Shown here piece by piece: positions 35,865 through 45,629 of a DNA stretch of 64,000 bases. Origin of the DNA: Methanoregulaceae archaeon (GTDB lineage Archaea > Halobacteriota > Methanomicrobia > Methanomicrobiales > Methanospirillaceae). Location of the stretch: assembly GCA_015660965.1 (NCBI GenBank), contig JACTVG010000001.1, forward strand, positions 62,001 to 126,000, read 5' to 3'. How positions within the stretch are numbered: the stretch's first letter is position 1; each line of letters begins with the position of its first letter. The position numbers and the translations under genes were made by a program. The notes beneath the pieces are model-generated. The model did no database searches. It was not told the DNA's origin and saw only the letters and a list, made by a program, of their open reading frames with translations.

Positions 35865-38033
35865 ATGATACGAACCAAGCGCCATAAGATTTTTTATGCC
35901 AAAAAAGAAAGCGCAGTTTCAGAAGTGATCGGTAGTGTCATGCTTATCACTATTGTCGTTATCGCAGTTTCAATTGTAGGAGTTGTGCTCTGGTCTCAGC
36001 CGCCCTCTGCAAAGATCCCAGCACTGAGCGCGGGAATCGTAAGCCAGAGCTGTAATGTGATAGTCTCCCATAATGGCGGGGACATGCTAGAACAACAGGC
36101 GTTTAAGATCCTCGTAGATGGCACTGATGAGACTGCCAATTTTACGAAAAACGGTAACCCGGTATGGACTTCATGGGGTATCGGGGACACTCTTACCTAT
36201 ACCTCAACTCCCTGCCCTCCCATACCGCAAAACGTGCAGATTATCTATACAGGAGGTAATGGTGCACTCGTGTTATCATCGGGATATTTCGGCACTCAAC
36301 TCTCCGGAAATGCCACAACAACCCCAACACCGACACCGACACCAACTCCCGCACCCGCACCTACGGTCTCCGGCATCACTCCCTCAAGTGCCATATCAGG
36401 CACGATAGTCAGCATCACCAACCTTGCCGGGACCAACTTTGTTAACGGGGCGACCGTGAACCTCACAAGGGCCGGCTACTCAGATATTTCGGGATCCGGT
36501 GTTGGTTTTGTATCCTCAACCCAGCTTACCTGCACTTTCAACCTTGCAGGCGCAGCACCCGGTCAGTGGAATGTTGTTGTAACAAATCCCGATTTCCAGT
36601 CAGGAACTGGTAGTAACCTGTTTACCGTGTCACCTACACTTGCCCCCACTGTCAGTACGATCACGCCCAATACCGGCAATCGTGGCTGGCCGGTGACTAT
36701 CACGAATCTTGCCGGTAACAACTTTGTGTCCGGTGCAATCGTGAAACTGGTGAACAACACTGCAGGTCCCGATGTAGCGGCATACAATGTATTCGTTGTG
36801 AGTCCCACAATGATTACCTGTAACTTTAACCTGCTGGGTGTTAACCAGGGAATCTGGAATGTGACCGTTCAAAACCCCTCATCAGACCCAGGTACGTTGA
36901 AAAATGGATTTACTGTAAACAGTCTTGCTCCAACAATCACGGGGAACTCCGTGCCACCAACAGGAAACCCGGGTCAGCTGGTAACGATAACGAACCTGCC
37001 GGGCACCAACTATCAGCCCGGTGCATTGGTCGATTATTACCAGGGTGGTACAAGAATTAACCTGACCAATGTCAATGTAGTATCTACCACCCAGATGTCT
37101 GGTACATTACAGATACCTGCCAATGCTCCAACCGGTGCATACAATATCATGGTTACGAATACTGACGGGAAATCTGGAACTCGCACATCCGCCTTTACGG
37201 TCCCGATGGTCACGGGTATCACGCCAAACACCTATGTAAGCGGCTGGACAGTGAGTATCACGAATCTGGCGGGCAACAAGTTCAAAGATGGTGCCACGGT
37301 CAAACTTGTTAATGCGTCCGCGGGTCCGGATATTACTGCAACCAATGTTGTTGTTGTGAGTGCAAACCAGATTACCTGTACCTTCGATCTGACCGGTGCA
37401 CCAGCCGCACGACGGAATGTCACCGTTACTAACCCCGACGGTGAGACGGGTACCCTTTCCAACGGGTTTACGATCACCAGCAATGCACCGACCCTTACTG
37501 TAAGGGCGCCAACTAACAGCAACCGGGGATGGCCGGTGGGCGTCACCCTTACCGGTACCGGGTTCCAGCCATCACCGGCAGTCAGGTTAACCCGGTCGGG
37601 ATATTCGGATGTTTATGCATATGGTGTGACAGCAGGCTCTCCGACTCAAATAACCTGTACATTCGATCTCAATGGGGTAACCTCCGGTGCATGGAATATC
37701 TTAGTAACCAATGTGGATGGGCAGTCGTCAGGCACCATGACATTCACGGTCAATGCACCGACACCAACGTTCACCAGCAATACACCCGCCACTGGTGTCC
37801 ATGGCACCACTGTGCCCATTACCATTGTTGGTACCGGATTCCAGCCCGGTGCTACCGTAACATATACCCGGGCTCCAACGACGATATCCTTCACTGTCGT
37901 CAGTGTTACAGCCACCCAGATCACCGGTAATCTGGTTATACCTCCCGGAGCGACACTCGGTCTGTATGGGGTCACAATAACAAATACGGATGGCACAACT
38001 GTAACAAGTGCAAACAGATTCACCGTGACATGA
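35865..38033 (+). CDS. Pilin-anchored surface protein with six IPT/TIG domains
   Basis: 722 residues. The N-terminal pilin-type segment (AVSEVIGSVMLITIVVIAVS) and the following 110-residue domain (NGGDMLEQQAFKILVDGTD) are close to those of the 805-residue protein. A TPTPTP linker leads to six IPT/TIG domains in tandem of about 85-90 residues each, with the pattern GITP..G..G..VSITNLAG..F..GA.V.L and a C-terminal FTVT. The repeats resemble the TIG pair of the lipoprotein at 10.6-11.6 kb. It is a large extracellular rod, likely a cell-surface adhesin. The gene has its own promoter and a terminator before it. Confidence 0.9.
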   Translation: MIRTKRHKIFYAKKESAVSEVIGSVMLITIVVIAVSIVGVVLWSQPPSAKIPALSAGIVSQSCNVIVSHNGGDMLEQQAFKILVDGTDETANFTKNGNPVWTSWGIGDTLTYTSTPCPPIPQNVQIIYTGGNGALVLSSGYFGTQLSGNATTTPTPTPTPTPAPAPTVSGITPSSAISGTIVSITNLAGTNFVNGATVNLTRAGYSDISGSGVGFVSSTQLTCTFNLAGAAPGQWNVVVTNPDFQSGTGSNLFTVSPTLAPTVSTITPNTGNRGWPVTITNLAGNNFVSGAIVKLVNNTAGPDVAAYNVFVVSPTMITCNFNLLGVNQGIWNVTVQNPSSDPGTLKNGFTVNSLAPTITGNSVPPTGNPGQLVTITNLPGTNYQPGALVDYYQGGTRINLTNVNVVSTTQMSGTLQIPANAPTGAYNIMVTNTDGKSGTRTSAFTVPMVTGITPNTYVSGWTVSITNLAGNKFKDGATVKLVNASAGPDITATNVVVVSANQITCTFDLTGAPAARRNVTVTNPDGETGTLSNGFTITSNAPTLTVRAPTNSNRGWPVGVTLTGTGFQPSPAVRLTRSGYSDVYAYGVTAGSPTQITCTFDLNGVTSGAWNILVTNVDGQSSGTMTFTVNAPTPTFTSNTPATGVHGTTVPITIVGTGFQPGATVTYTRAPTTISFTVVSVTATQITGNLVIPPGATLGLYGVTITNTDGTTVTSANRFTVT

Positions 38034-38103
38034 CCCGATAATGGTGGGTTATCACAATCATTTTTAAATTTATATCAGGTTAAGAGCAAAAAACAATAAA
38101 TCG

Positions 38104-39432
38104 CTAATTTTTTAATGTTGGTTCATGCCGGGTGTTATGCGTGGTTGTCGGGATGATTCCCGTATTCCTATTCACGAGCAGGTTATACGCATCATGGGCC
38201 CCGTTATACCGCACCAGCACGTTCTGCAGTTCGAGAATTGACCCATATGGTGCTGAAACAATTTTTTTGTTCTCCATTGTGATATGATACGAGGGCACCA
38301 CCGCATATACCGGCTTTTTTGCCGAACCATCGCAGAGCAGGAACATGTGGGTCTTTGCATCGCCAAGATCCTCTGACATCTTTGCCGCAATGATGTTGAC
38401 CCGTTTATTGGCGTGACGGTGAATTTGTGACAAACGCAAAACCCGCGATCCGGCTGGCACACGATATTGCTTCCATGTTTCCCAGTCTTTCCTGAGCACC
38501 ACGTAACTGTATTTGATATCGGTGTTCACATACCGGAACGGCTCCTTGCATGCTGCAAGCGTCTCCATCAGCCGCGTGGGTATGATGGATGGTGCGGTCA
38601 CAAAACTCCAGCACCGGTCCGGTGTGCAATTTGTACTCCAGATGAACGAGCAGGGGCTGTGGATCGTAAGCCCCCGCTTTTTTAAGGTGAGCGACAATAT
38701 CCGCAGCTGCGTCGATGTTGTTTCTCCGGCAGGTTCAACAATGAGAATCAATCCATCCGGAGAGAGTTGTTTTGCAAATTTCATAACGAGATCCGCACGC
38801 TGTTCCGGTGAGGCGGTGTTCAGTTCGTTGAGGACATTGGAAAAGATCAGCAGATCGATCTTTTCTAAGTTTTTTACAGGGTCAACGGTGGTAATATCAG
38901 CCATAAACGGGAGTTTGATACTGGTGTTTGCATCTTTTTTTGTGCAGTGATCTCGAAGGTACTTGAAAGCTTCGATATGCTCCTCGGATCGCTCCACCGA
39001 ATAAATAGTTGTCCGTGCATCATCCAGCCTTGAATAGAAATCCGCGATTGCGAATGGGACGACGCCCGGGCCTGTGCCTGCATCCAGTACAGTCATGGTT
39101 TTTTTCAACAGTCCATCGCGGGCGAGCATGGCAACCAGGTGTTCGGTCTGCATGAAATAGACGGGGAAATGATATCCGAGGTACCCGAGCACACTGTACC
39201 CTTTCGTGTACTTTAATCTCCTCTGCTGTGATGGCTTCCAGTAACCGTCTTTCTGGGCAACGATCGCATGGCGGAGGCGTTCGAGAATTACGGGATTATC
39301 CCACGATTTGCCCACCTTTTTTGTGATGTAACCTTCAATGGCACGTTCAAAAATCGCGGGGATGCGTCGCTCTGCAAAGAAACTAGCCATCCGCTGCTGT
39401 TCATTCGGGGAGAGGTTCCCGTTGACGTTCAT
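38104..39432 (-). CDS. SAM-dependent methyltransferase, Rsm22-like
   Basis: 442 residues with a Rossmann-type SAM site MTVLDAGTGPGVVPFAIADF (about residues 112-131) and FSNVLNEL, then a conserved Cys cluster SPCSFIWSTNCTPDRCWSF that fits the C-terminal motif of Rsm22 proteins, which are linked to small-subunit ribosome assembly. The last 130 residues have the strand pattern found in such proteins. Enzymatic substrate unknown. The gene converges with the TIG surface protein and shares the higher G+C of that stretch. Confidence 0.75.
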   Translation of the reverse strand: MNVNGNLSPNEQQRMASFFAERRIPAIFERAIEGYITKKVGKSWDNPVILERLRHAIVAQKDGYWKPSQQRRLKYTKGYSVLGYLGYHFPVYFMQTEHLVAMLARDGLLKKTMTVLDAGTGPGVVPFAIADFYSRLDDARTTIYSVERSEEHIEAFKYLRDHCTKKDANTSIKLPFMADITTVDPVKNLEKIDLLIFSNVLNELNTASPEQRADLVMKFAKQLSPDGLILIVEPAGETTSTQLRILSLTLKKRGLTIHSPCSFIWSTNCTPDRCWSFVTAPSIIPTRLMETLAACKEPFRYVNTDIKYSYVVLRKDWETWKQYRVPAGSRVLRLSQIHRHANKRVNIIAAKMSEDLGDAKTHMFLLCDGSAKKPVYAVVPSYHITMENKKIVSAPYGSILELQNVLVRYNGAHDAYNLLVNRNTGIIPTTTHNTRHEPTLKN

Positions 39433-39571
39433 CGCTTAGTAGTGGTGGGGTGGTCTAATGTGATACGTGTTTGCGTCTGTAAATTATGGTACTCAGGCTT
39501 CGGACGCAACATCTACGAGAATAAAGATTAATAACAAAAAACGTTAAGGGCTTTGAATCCCTGATAAAAAG

Positions 39572-39643
39572 AGCCGCCGGGGGGACTCGAACCCCCGACC
39601 TGCTGATTACGAATCAGCCGCTATACCGCTAAGCCACGGCGGC
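39572..39643 (-). tRNA. tRNA-Thr(CGT)
   Basis: 72-nt cloverleaf on the minus strand: acceptor GCCGCCG/CGGCGGC, anticodon stem GCTGA/TCAGC with loop TTCGTAA (anticodon CGT), T arm GGGGG-TTCGAGT-CCCCC, discriminator T. No intron and no encoded CCA. Confidence 0.95.
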
Positions 39644-39687
39644 GTAACACCTCACAGTATCGTTCTTTCCGATAATAAAATATCTGG

Positions 39688-39984
39688 TTAAGAATATCCC
39701 CGCAATGTTGTGACGCTACCGTCTCCCTGCTTTTCATCAGCAGCTTTGATTTTCCCAAATTTTGATTCATAATCTGATACGGTTTTTGATAGCACTGTAA
39801 GCAAGTTCTTCGCATGTGTAGGTGTTATAGAAACAATCGCCTTTGCTCGTGCTTGATTGATTGAAGGTATTTGGTGGAGGAAAACGAATGTGAACTCATC
39901 ATCTTTGTAAGCAATTTGGATCATGTTACTGTAAACGGGGTCAAGAGTCTGTGGGATATTAACTGCAATTTCCTGTCCGGTCAT
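39688..39984 (-). CDS. DUF3467 domain protein
   Basis: 98-residue protein with the DUF3467 pattern: VYSNMIQIAYKDDEFTFVFLH, then RAKAIVSITPTHAKNLLTVLSKTVSDYESKFG. Such proteins are short, widespread and of unknown function. It sits about 45 bases upstream of the tRNA-Thr gene, in the same direction. Start ATG 39984. Confidence 0.85.
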   Translation of the reverse strand: MTGQEIAVNIPQTLDPVYSNMIQIAYKDDEFTFVFLHQIPSINQARAKAIVSITPTHAKNLLTVLSKTVSDYESKFGKIKAADEKQGDGSVTTLRGYS

Positions 39985-40115
39985 ACAGAGTAGATTTGCA
40001 GTATAGAAATAAGTATAATCTGATCATCTCTTGATCAAATTTATAGAATTAAGTCGAAAAAAGGAAAAATTGAGGATATCAAAATTATCAACTAACGTTA
40101 TTCAAGATCTGAAAG

Positions 40116-40766
40116 TTAGACAAGAGTTCTCTGCTCAAAAGCTGCCATCAATCTCCCAATTGTTTTCCAACTCTTTCGTGCGAACGAGGGTGGGGTGTGG
40201 TATTTATTGATATAAGATGAAAGGAATTCAATCGTTGTTGGATCCGATGGATATCCACTTCCGATATTTCCGAAAATTTTAGCTAAATTATCAATCTCCC
40301 TATCTCGCAAAACTTTCGCAACAATACTTGCGGCTGATACAACTTTGTAGGTTTTGTCCGCATGATGTTCTGAAACAATCTCACATTCTGACGTTAGATA
40401 TTCTCGTACCATTTGGGCATATCGTGTTGGTTTTACATCACAAGCATCCACATATGCAGTGTCTGGACAGATCTGTCGGATCACTTTTGCATGTGCCCGG
40501 GCCACACACAGGTTCATTGTAACATTACTGGAACGCGAATCGATATGTTCCGCAGAAATAACTACTGTTGCCAACTTGCACAAAGGGCAGATTTGATTAA
40601 AAAGACGTTCACGCTGCTCGGCTGAGAGCAGTTTGGAGTCTTTCACATTCAAATTGGAAAAAACAGTATCGGACTGGACACCTACTGCAACGACTACCAT
40701 CGGACCGAGCACTGAACCCTTCCCTGCTTCATCTACACCACAAATCACATACAGATTTTCATGCAC
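40116..40766 (-). CDS. rnhB: Ribonuclease HII
   Basis: 216-residue RNase HII that cleaves RNA in RNA-DNA hybrids and at single ribonucleotides. Catalytic residues are visible as D12 and E13 in GVDEAGKGS, and later Asp in YVDACDVKP and SIVAKVLRDREID. Length is normal for archaea. It stands alone between intergenic stretches of about 100-130 bases. Confidence 0.95.
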   Translation of the reverse strand: MHENLYVICGVDEAGKGSVLGPMVVVAVGVQSDTVFSNLNVKDSKLLSAEQRERLFNQICPLCKLATVVISAEHIDSRSSNVTMNLCVARAHAKVIRQICPDTAYVDACDVKPTRYAQMVREYLTSECEIVSEHHADKTYKVVSAASIVAKVLRDREIDNLAKIFGNIGSGYPSDPTTIEFLSSYINKYHTPPSFARKSWKTIGRLMAAFEQRTLV

Positions 40767-40870
40767 AAATTATTTCAAGTGCGATGATGGTTACACGTAT
40801 TTCTCTAGCAATGTCTAAAAAAACGAGTTCGATAAATTTGTCCTTGACTTTCTAAGATAATGATAAAAAA

Positions 40871-42067
40871 TTAACGGAGTGAAGCAGCGAGAGCACCTAA
40901 TTCTAGGACAAGTTTTGGGTTGACCTTTATTAATTCCTTAATAAGATTAAGCGTAGAAAATTCCGTCAGATTGAGTTTTGAAGCGGAACGAATAATCGCA
41001 TTCAATTTTTCATCTGAAAGTGTGATCAAATACTCTTTGATGTGGTAATTGCGTTTGAGGGATTTGCCGATCTTGGATGCTCGCCACCCTGCATCGTACG
41101 CCATCAATGCTTTTTTGCTTGTGTCGCCCTTGCCTATACAATCTGCAGCAACTTCAACCGCAAGGTGACCAGTGAACATCGCATTATAAATACCACCGCC
41201 AGTGAGGGGGTCAACAACACGGGCTGCATCTCCTGTGATGATAAGTCCGTTACTTACAGTACAATCGAGTGGTTGGCAGACTGAAACACCCCCGACAATA
41301 AACTCAATAGTTTTTCCTTTTGGGAATGTTTTGTGGACAAATTTATCGAGATAGTCCTTCGCACGGTGACCTGTCTTGCTTTTTCTACCGCTTATCCCAA
41401 TTCCTACATTGGCCGTTCTTTCTCCTTTAGGAAAAACCCAGAGATAGCCTTCAGGTGCGACCTCGTTACCAAGATAAAAAATGGTTGAGTGAGGATCGAT
41501 GTCAATATCTGTAATTACATATTGAGCCGAGCTCATTATCTCACGAACAGGTACTGTGGTATCAATACCGCACCAGCGTGAAAATTTAGATTCAACACCA
41601 TCGGCCGCAATAACTACTTCTGCATGTACATTCGACACTTTGCCACAGAACTCTACCTTGGCTCCTTTAACAATCCCACCATCCATGATCGGGGCCGTTG
41701 CCCGTGTTTTTACAGAAATGTCGGATCCTGCTTCGGCTGCTTGCCATACTAGTTCTCGATCAAAGATCTTCCGATCAAGGATATATCCAACCTTATTTCC
41801 CGCTAAGTTGGACTCAAGTTCCATAACGGTGCCGTCAGGAGCAACAATGGTAGCTCCACTCATTTCGGCAGATATCCATCTTTTATCGGGTTTAACAAAT
41901 TCAGATAGCGCTGCTTGACCGATACCCTCAGCACATCGCACGGGTGCCCCAATTGCCGATCGTTTCTCAATAAGGCAAACGGATAGACCCTTCTGAGCTG
42001 CCGTTCGAGCGGCAATGGCTCCAGCTGGACCACCGCCAATGACGAGAACGTCATACTTATTTTTCAT
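40871..42067 (-). CDS. Geranylgeranyl reductase family (digeranylgeranylglycerophospholipid reductase)
   Basis: 398-residue FAD enzyme that saturates the isoprenoid chains of archaeal membrane lipids. The N-terminal dinucleotide motif [19 protein letters not shown], the conserved cysteine of PVRCAEGIG and [19 protein letters not shown] are all present. It is preceded, with an 11-base overlap, by a two-cluster ferredoxin that is likely its electron donor. Start ATG 42067 falls inside the end of the ferredoxin gene. Confidence 0.92.
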   Translation of the reverse strand: MKNKYDVLVIGGGPAGAIAARTAAQKGLSVCLIEKRSAIGAPVRCAEGIGQAALSEFVKPDKRWISAEMSGATIVAPDGTVMELESNLAGNKVGYILDRKIFDRELVWQAAEAGSDISVKTRATAPIMDGGIVKGAKVEFCGKVSNVHAEVVIAADGVESKFSRWCGIDTTVPVREIMSSAQYVITDIDIDPHSTIFYLGNEVAPEGYLWVFPKGERTANVGIGISGRKSKTGHRAKDYLDKFVHKTFPKGKTIEFIVGGVSVCQPLDCTVSNGLIITGDAARVVDPLTGGGIYNAMFTGHLAVEVAADCIGKGDTSKKALMAYDAGWRASKIGKSLKRNYHIKEYLITLSDEKLNAIIRSASKLNLTEFSTLNLIKELIKVNPKLVLELGALAASLR

Positions 42068-42233
42068 GGACGACCTCTAATGCACCTAATGGACAGACTT
42101 TGGCGCAGATTCCGCAGCTAGTACAATTCTTTTCAACACAAAGGTACGCGTCGATCAATTCAAGGGCACCTTCTGGACAAACTGAGACACAACAGCCGCA
42201 ATACCCACAAATATCCCGATGAACTTTAAGCAT
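42057..42233 (-). CDS. Small 2[4Fe-4S] ferredoxin
   Basis: 58-residue ferredoxin, below most ORF cut-offs. Two Cys clusters are visible: [12 protein letters not shown] and [12 protein letters not shown]. It overlaps the geranylgeranyl reductase gene by 11 bases and so is a likely electron carrier for chain saturation. Start ATG 42233. The neighbour order ferredoxin-reductase recurs in methanogens. Confidence 0.93.
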   Translation of the reverse strand: MLKVHRDICGYCGCCVSVCPEGALELIDAYLCVEKNCTSCGICAKVCPLGALEVVHEK

Positions 42234-42305
42234 TGAACATTCATGTTAGCGTGCAATTTCCTTAATCTTTACGCAATGAAAAAAAGAGATTCTTTAGGAG
42301 ACAAA

Positions 42306-43421
42306 TCAATAAGAAAACGTGCCGTAACGACCTCCGCCACCAGGATTTAATGTCACTTTTCCATTCCTAAGTGCATCGATCGCGTCCGCCACTTTTGGAT
42401 GTAAGGATTGGATCTCCGAAACAGGTGTATTGATAAGTACCTCAATCTCATTCCCGAAACTTGTAATAAAAGATTCGTAAATATTACGGCATTTCTTAGT
42501 ATATGGAGATGATGCCGTTTCGACTGTCTGAATTATCTGTCCCAATGGAATGATATGGAGGTAAGGAGGACGTGGATGGGATTCGCCAATTGACAGTTCT
42601 CGTGCACGATCATACACGCCTTTTTTGAGAATACCGCCATCTACTGGACATCGCCATCCATGTCGGATAGCATCTACAAGGGAATACTGGGTAAAGCAAC
42701 GGATACAAGCAGTCCGATTATATTTTCCCTCCTCTGGAAAAAAACCAACATTCATTTCAATTGCCCCCTCACATATGCAATCAAACACATCCTTCACTGT
42801 TAGGCTTTTAAGTTTGAGTCGGTTAAATTCTCGTCCGCACTTTTCTGGTTGGGGGCTATGTGCATCAGAGTTAGAAAGAAATGGAACATTATACAAATCT
42901 GGAATTCCGGCACCATAAGAGCTATCAGCAGACAGCCCAAGTTCAAGAAAATCGATTGGTTCTGTTCCATAGCAATCCATAACATGATCATAATAGGCAA
43001 ACATCGCCGTCCATGGCGTAAAAGCATGTGCTGGACCGAGAAGGCCACCGATTTCATGCACATCCTCAGCAATTTCGGAACCCATAAGATTCACATGGGG
43101 TCTTCCGTTTGAATCTATGCCTCGACTTCGATGTTTTAGCAAATCACGTAATGAATCGAACTGTGCGAAGTCTTCTGCTAAAATTAGATGATGGACTCGT
43201 TTTTGATCCTCAACTTCAGCAGTTGGAACCACAATAATTCCAAAATCATTCTCAAGATAGGGCCTCCATGTATTCTGCCAATCTTTATGGAGTGCATCAC
43301 CGCTACCTACAATTTGAATTCCTTTCTTATGGAATGTTTCAAGAAGATTTTCGGGTAGCATCGATGCTGATGTTGCCATTGAAAAATGGGAATGAATATG
43401 CAGATCAGCGTTTGCAAGCAT
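42306..43421 (-). CDS. Endonuclease Q (PHP-domain DNA repair nuclease)
   Basis: 371-residue EndoQ-like nuclease, which nicks DNA 5' of deaminated bases (uracil, hypoxanthine) in Thermococcales and some methanogens. The PHP metal site is seen in DLHIHSHFS, GSGDALH and FLSNSDAHS. A zinc-binding part with CIRCFTQY and RCPVDGG and the helical C-terminus with LHPKVADAI complete the family pattern. It is 13th residue to 371 complete. It starts one base from the PAC2 gene in the same direction. Confidence 0.88.
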   Translation of the reverse strand: MLANADLHIHSHFSMATSASMLPENLLETFHKKGIQIVGSGDALHKDWQNTWRPYLENDFGIIVVPTAEVEDQKRVHHLILAEDFAQFDSLRDLLKHRSRGIDSNGRPHVNLMGSEIAEDVHEIGGLLGPAHAFTPWTAMFAYYDHVMDCYGTEPIDFLELGLSADSSYGAGIPDLYNVPFLSNSDAHSPQPEKCGREFNRLKLKSLTVKDVFDCICEGAIEMNVGFFPEEGKYNRTACIRCFTQYSLVDAIRHGWRCPVDGGILKKGVYDRARELSIGESHPRPPYLHIIPLGQIIQTVETASSPYTKKCRNIYESFITSFGNEIEVLINTPVSEIQSLHPKVADAIDALRNGKVTLNPGGGGRYGTFSY

Positions 43422-43422
43422 A

Positions 43423-44181
43423 TTACCCGATATAGTTCAGCTCTTCGTCCCGCTGCAATCTCTCGCCTTCAATCAAACCTTCGATTACTCTCTCCATTTC
43501 CGCAGCACGGTTATTGAGCTGGGTTGGATCGACTGGTAATTTCAATAGTGTTGAAAGGACAGAAAGGACACTCGTGGCACTTCTTGGGTCAACAAGATAC
43601 CCGCTTGTTTCTCCCATAAGGCAAATACCATCGATTCCCCGTAAAGCCCCCAATCCGAGTAAAAGACCGGCTGTTCCAACAATTCCACCGCCAGGTTCAT
43701 CTCGCTCAAAAACAACTCCTGCTGCTTCAATTTCAGAGCGCAAATCTAATCGGTTTACAGCACCGAGTACTTGGGGCTCCTCTACGAGATGCCCAACACC
43801 AAATCCACCTAGTGTAAAAATCCGTTTGATGCCAAGTTCAGTTGCAATATCAAGGTATTGGTCTGCTAGGATGTAGTGTCCCTCATTGGAGGTGCTCTGG
43901 TAATCTCCAACTAAAAATACCAGGTCACATTCTTCTGTATGGTATAGATAAAGTTCATTTTTTATTAGCTTAGTAACTCCATTTTTGTCAATAATGACAT
44001 GTGGCGGGAAGTAGATTGAATGTATTTCAGCGATTTTCTCGGCGCCAAGCATGTGTATCATATGCTCAGCGACAAGTTTACCAACCTGCCCGATACCAGG
44101 TAATCCTTCAATTAGAATGGGGGAAACAAGTTTTCGATCCTTGAAACTTTCTAAAAAATTTACACTGATATCTTCAATCAC
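43423..44181 (-). CDS. PAC2 family protein (proteasome assembly chaperone-like)
   Basis: 252 residues of the PAC2 fold: LIEGLPGIGQVGKLVAEHM, VFLVGDYQSTSNEGHY and GLLLGLGALRGIDGICLMGETSGY. Archaeal homologues are related to the eukaryotic proteasome assembly chaperone 2; their function is not fully settled. It begins with GTG 44181, overlapping nop10 by four bases, and thus belongs to the translation operon that ends with EndoQ. Confidence 0.88.
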   Translation of the reverse strand: MIEDISVNFLESFKDRKLVSPILIEGLPGIGQVGKLVAEHMIHMLGAEKIAEIHSIYFPPHVIIDKNGVTKLIKNELYLYHTEECDLVFLVGDYQSTSNEGHYILADQYLDIATELGIKRIFTLGGFGVGHLVEEPQVLGAVNRLDLRSEIEAAGVVFERDEPGGGIVGTAGLLLGLGALRGIDGICLMGETSGYLVDPRSATSVLSVLSTLLKLPVDPTQLNNRAAEMERVIEGLIEGERLQRDEELNYIG

Positions 44182-44327
44182 CGCACCATCCTCCTATATT
44201 TTCCATACTTATCCTCGGGGGAAAAACGTGCGGGGTGAGCAGTCACCGTTGGCGCACCACATTTTGGACACGAGACTGAAAGTGTGTAAGTTTGATCGTG
44301 CGGGCAACGTCTTATCCGACCTGTCAT
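44178..44327 (-). CDS. nop10: H/ACA ribonucleoprotein protein Nop10
   Basis: 49-residue zinc-binding protein of the H/ACA pseudouridylation complex. The opening RIRRCPHDQTYTLSVSCPKCG gives two cysteine positions of the zinc site, and the C-terminus ARFSPEDKYGKYRRM matches the Cbf5-binding tail. It overlaps aif2a by four bases and PAC2 by four. Too short for a 60-residue cut-off. Identity is secure by pattern and gene order. Confidence 0.95.
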   Translation of the reverse strand: MTGRIRRCPHDQTYTLSVSCPKCGAPTVTAHPARFSPEDKYGKYRRMVR

Positions 44328-45112
44328 TGACTTTTCCCTGACTTTGGTTTCTTAACGAGTTTTCCTTCACCGCCCGCTTTTTCAATGACTGTGATTGCGG
44401 CATTTGAAGCCTTTTCGAGAGCTTTTTCAGCTTTCTTATAATCAGGTGCAGTCACTTTTATCCGGTAATTTGGAGCCCCGAGATAGAGAAGTTCGATATC
44501 AACCCCGGGGATTTTTGGTTCGGCGCTTTTAAGAGCCTTTTTGATCACACTAATCCCATCGGGCTGGGTGCTTATGAGAATTAAATGCCCGGTTACCTCG
44601 ACTTTCGGAACTTTCACATTTTCATGAGCTACATGTAATAACGCATCGCTTGCCTTTTTCGAAAGTCCGAGTTTTTTAATTACTGCTTCACCTTCAATGA
44701 CAATATCTTCAAAAACAGGGTAAAAGGCACCGTATTTATCCAGGATTGTATCTTCAATGGCAGTTGGTGGCTCCCCGGCCGCTTGAGCAACAAATCCGAT
44801 CCATTTTTTTGCCTTGGATTCGTTTTTCCACTCACGTATCTTCTCACGGCGTTGGTGCTCGTTAACATCTTTTAACGATAAATCGATGTGTCCACGGCTT
44901 TTATCGACATTGAGCACTTTACAGACAATCTTTTGCCCTTCGCGTATATGGTCACGGATATACTTGATCCAACCAGTTGCAATCTCAGAAATAGGAATAA
45001 GTCCTTGACGTCCGTTATATTCGTCCAGTGAAACAAACGCTACAAAATCTTTTACGTTTACAACTGTGCAGACAACAAGTTCCGATTCTTGTGGCCAATC
45101 TCGGTCTTGCAT
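44324..45112 (-). CDS. Translation initiation factor aIF2 subunit alpha
   Basis: 262 residues of the aIF2-alpha family. An S1 OB domain at residues about 10-85 (ELVVCTVVNVKDFVAFVSLDEY; GLIPISEIATGWIKYI), a helical middle and a C-terminal alpha-beta domain (LHVAHENVKVPKVEVTGHL). The open frame continues upstream to 45196, but the usual first residues are MQDRDWPQ at ATG 45112. The gene follows rps27e by ten bases. It binds initiator tRNA within the heterotrimer aIF2. Confidence 0.95.
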   Translation of the reverse strand: MQDRDWPQESELVVCTVVNVKDFVAFVSLDEYNGRQGLIPISEIATGWIKYIRDHIREGQKIVCKVLNVDKSRGHIDLSLKDVNEHQRREKIREWKNESKAKKWIGFVAQAAGEPPTAIEDTILDKYGAFYPVFEDIVIEGEAVIKKLGLSKKASDALLHVAHENVKVPKVEVTGHLILISTQPDGISVIKKALKSAEPKIPGVDIELLYLGAPNYRIKVTAPDYKKAEKALEKASNAAITVIEKAGGEGKLVKKPKSGKSQ

Positions 45113-45122
45113 GTCGACTCTA

Positions 45123-45311
45123 TCACGTGAGATCAGCGATGATCTCAGCCTTGAATTTTGCCTTACCGCCAGTCGGGATGGCAATTTCCTTGCCACAAAC
45201 TATGCAGTTTACTACAGTACTTGCTTTCTCAAAGACGGTTTGTTCATTCTCGCAATCCGGACACTTCACTTTAAAAAATTTGCTCCTGTTCTCTCGAATT
45301 TCCCGTACCAT
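45123..45311 (-). CDS. rps27e: 30S ribosomal protein S27e
   Basis: 62-residue zinc-ribbon ribosomal protein with CPDC and CIVC pairs (FFKVKCPDCENEQTVFEKAS; VNCIVCGKEIAIPTGGKA). It sits between rpl44e (five bases apart) and aif2a, as in most archaea. Confidence 0.97.
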   Translation of the reverse strand: MVREIRENRSKFFKVKCPDCENEQTVFEKASTVVNCIVCGKEIAIPTGGKAKFKAEIIADLT

Positions 45312-45316
45312 TCCAA

Positions 45317-45595
45317 TTACTCCGTCAATTCAAATTTAGCGACCCTGAAACCTTTGCGTAAATGGGCTTTTCCGCAAGTGAGGCATCGATACCGAACGTT
45401 AATTTTTTTGGTCGGTTTGTCGCCCCCTGGAACCTTGGAGAATTTGCCCATGTTGCCCACTGTTCCCCTGCGTGCTTTTTGTCGGTCGATCCAATGGAGG
45501 CCGGTCGTCTTTCCTTTCTTTACTTTCTCGACCTCGTGCATCTGGTGAATTCTGCAAAAGGGGCAGTAAGTCTTGAATTTCGCTGGCATTTTCAT
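45317..45595 (-). CDS. rpl44e: 50S ribosomal protein L44e
   Basis: 92 residues. The opening [13 protein letters not shown], the [20 protein letters not shown] block and [22 protein letters not shown] are typical, with two zinc cysteine pairs. ATG 45595 follows GGGG at eight bases; a second ATG two codons later is possible. It leads the operon rpl44e-rps27e-aif2a-nop10-PAC2-EndoQ. Confidence 0.97.
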   Translation of the reverse strand: MKMPAKFKTYCPFCRIHQMHEVEKVKKGKTTGLHWIDRQKARRGTVGNMGKFSKVPGGDKPTKKINVRYRCLTCGKAHLRKGFRVAKFELTE

Positions 45596-45629
45596 TATAA
45601 TTACCCCGTTTTTATATCGAATACCATTA

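Noticed and set aside
36340-38030. CRISPR-like repeats in the TIG region
   Set aside because: The repeated words are protein-coding domain repeats of about 85-90 codons, not short spaced direct repeats.
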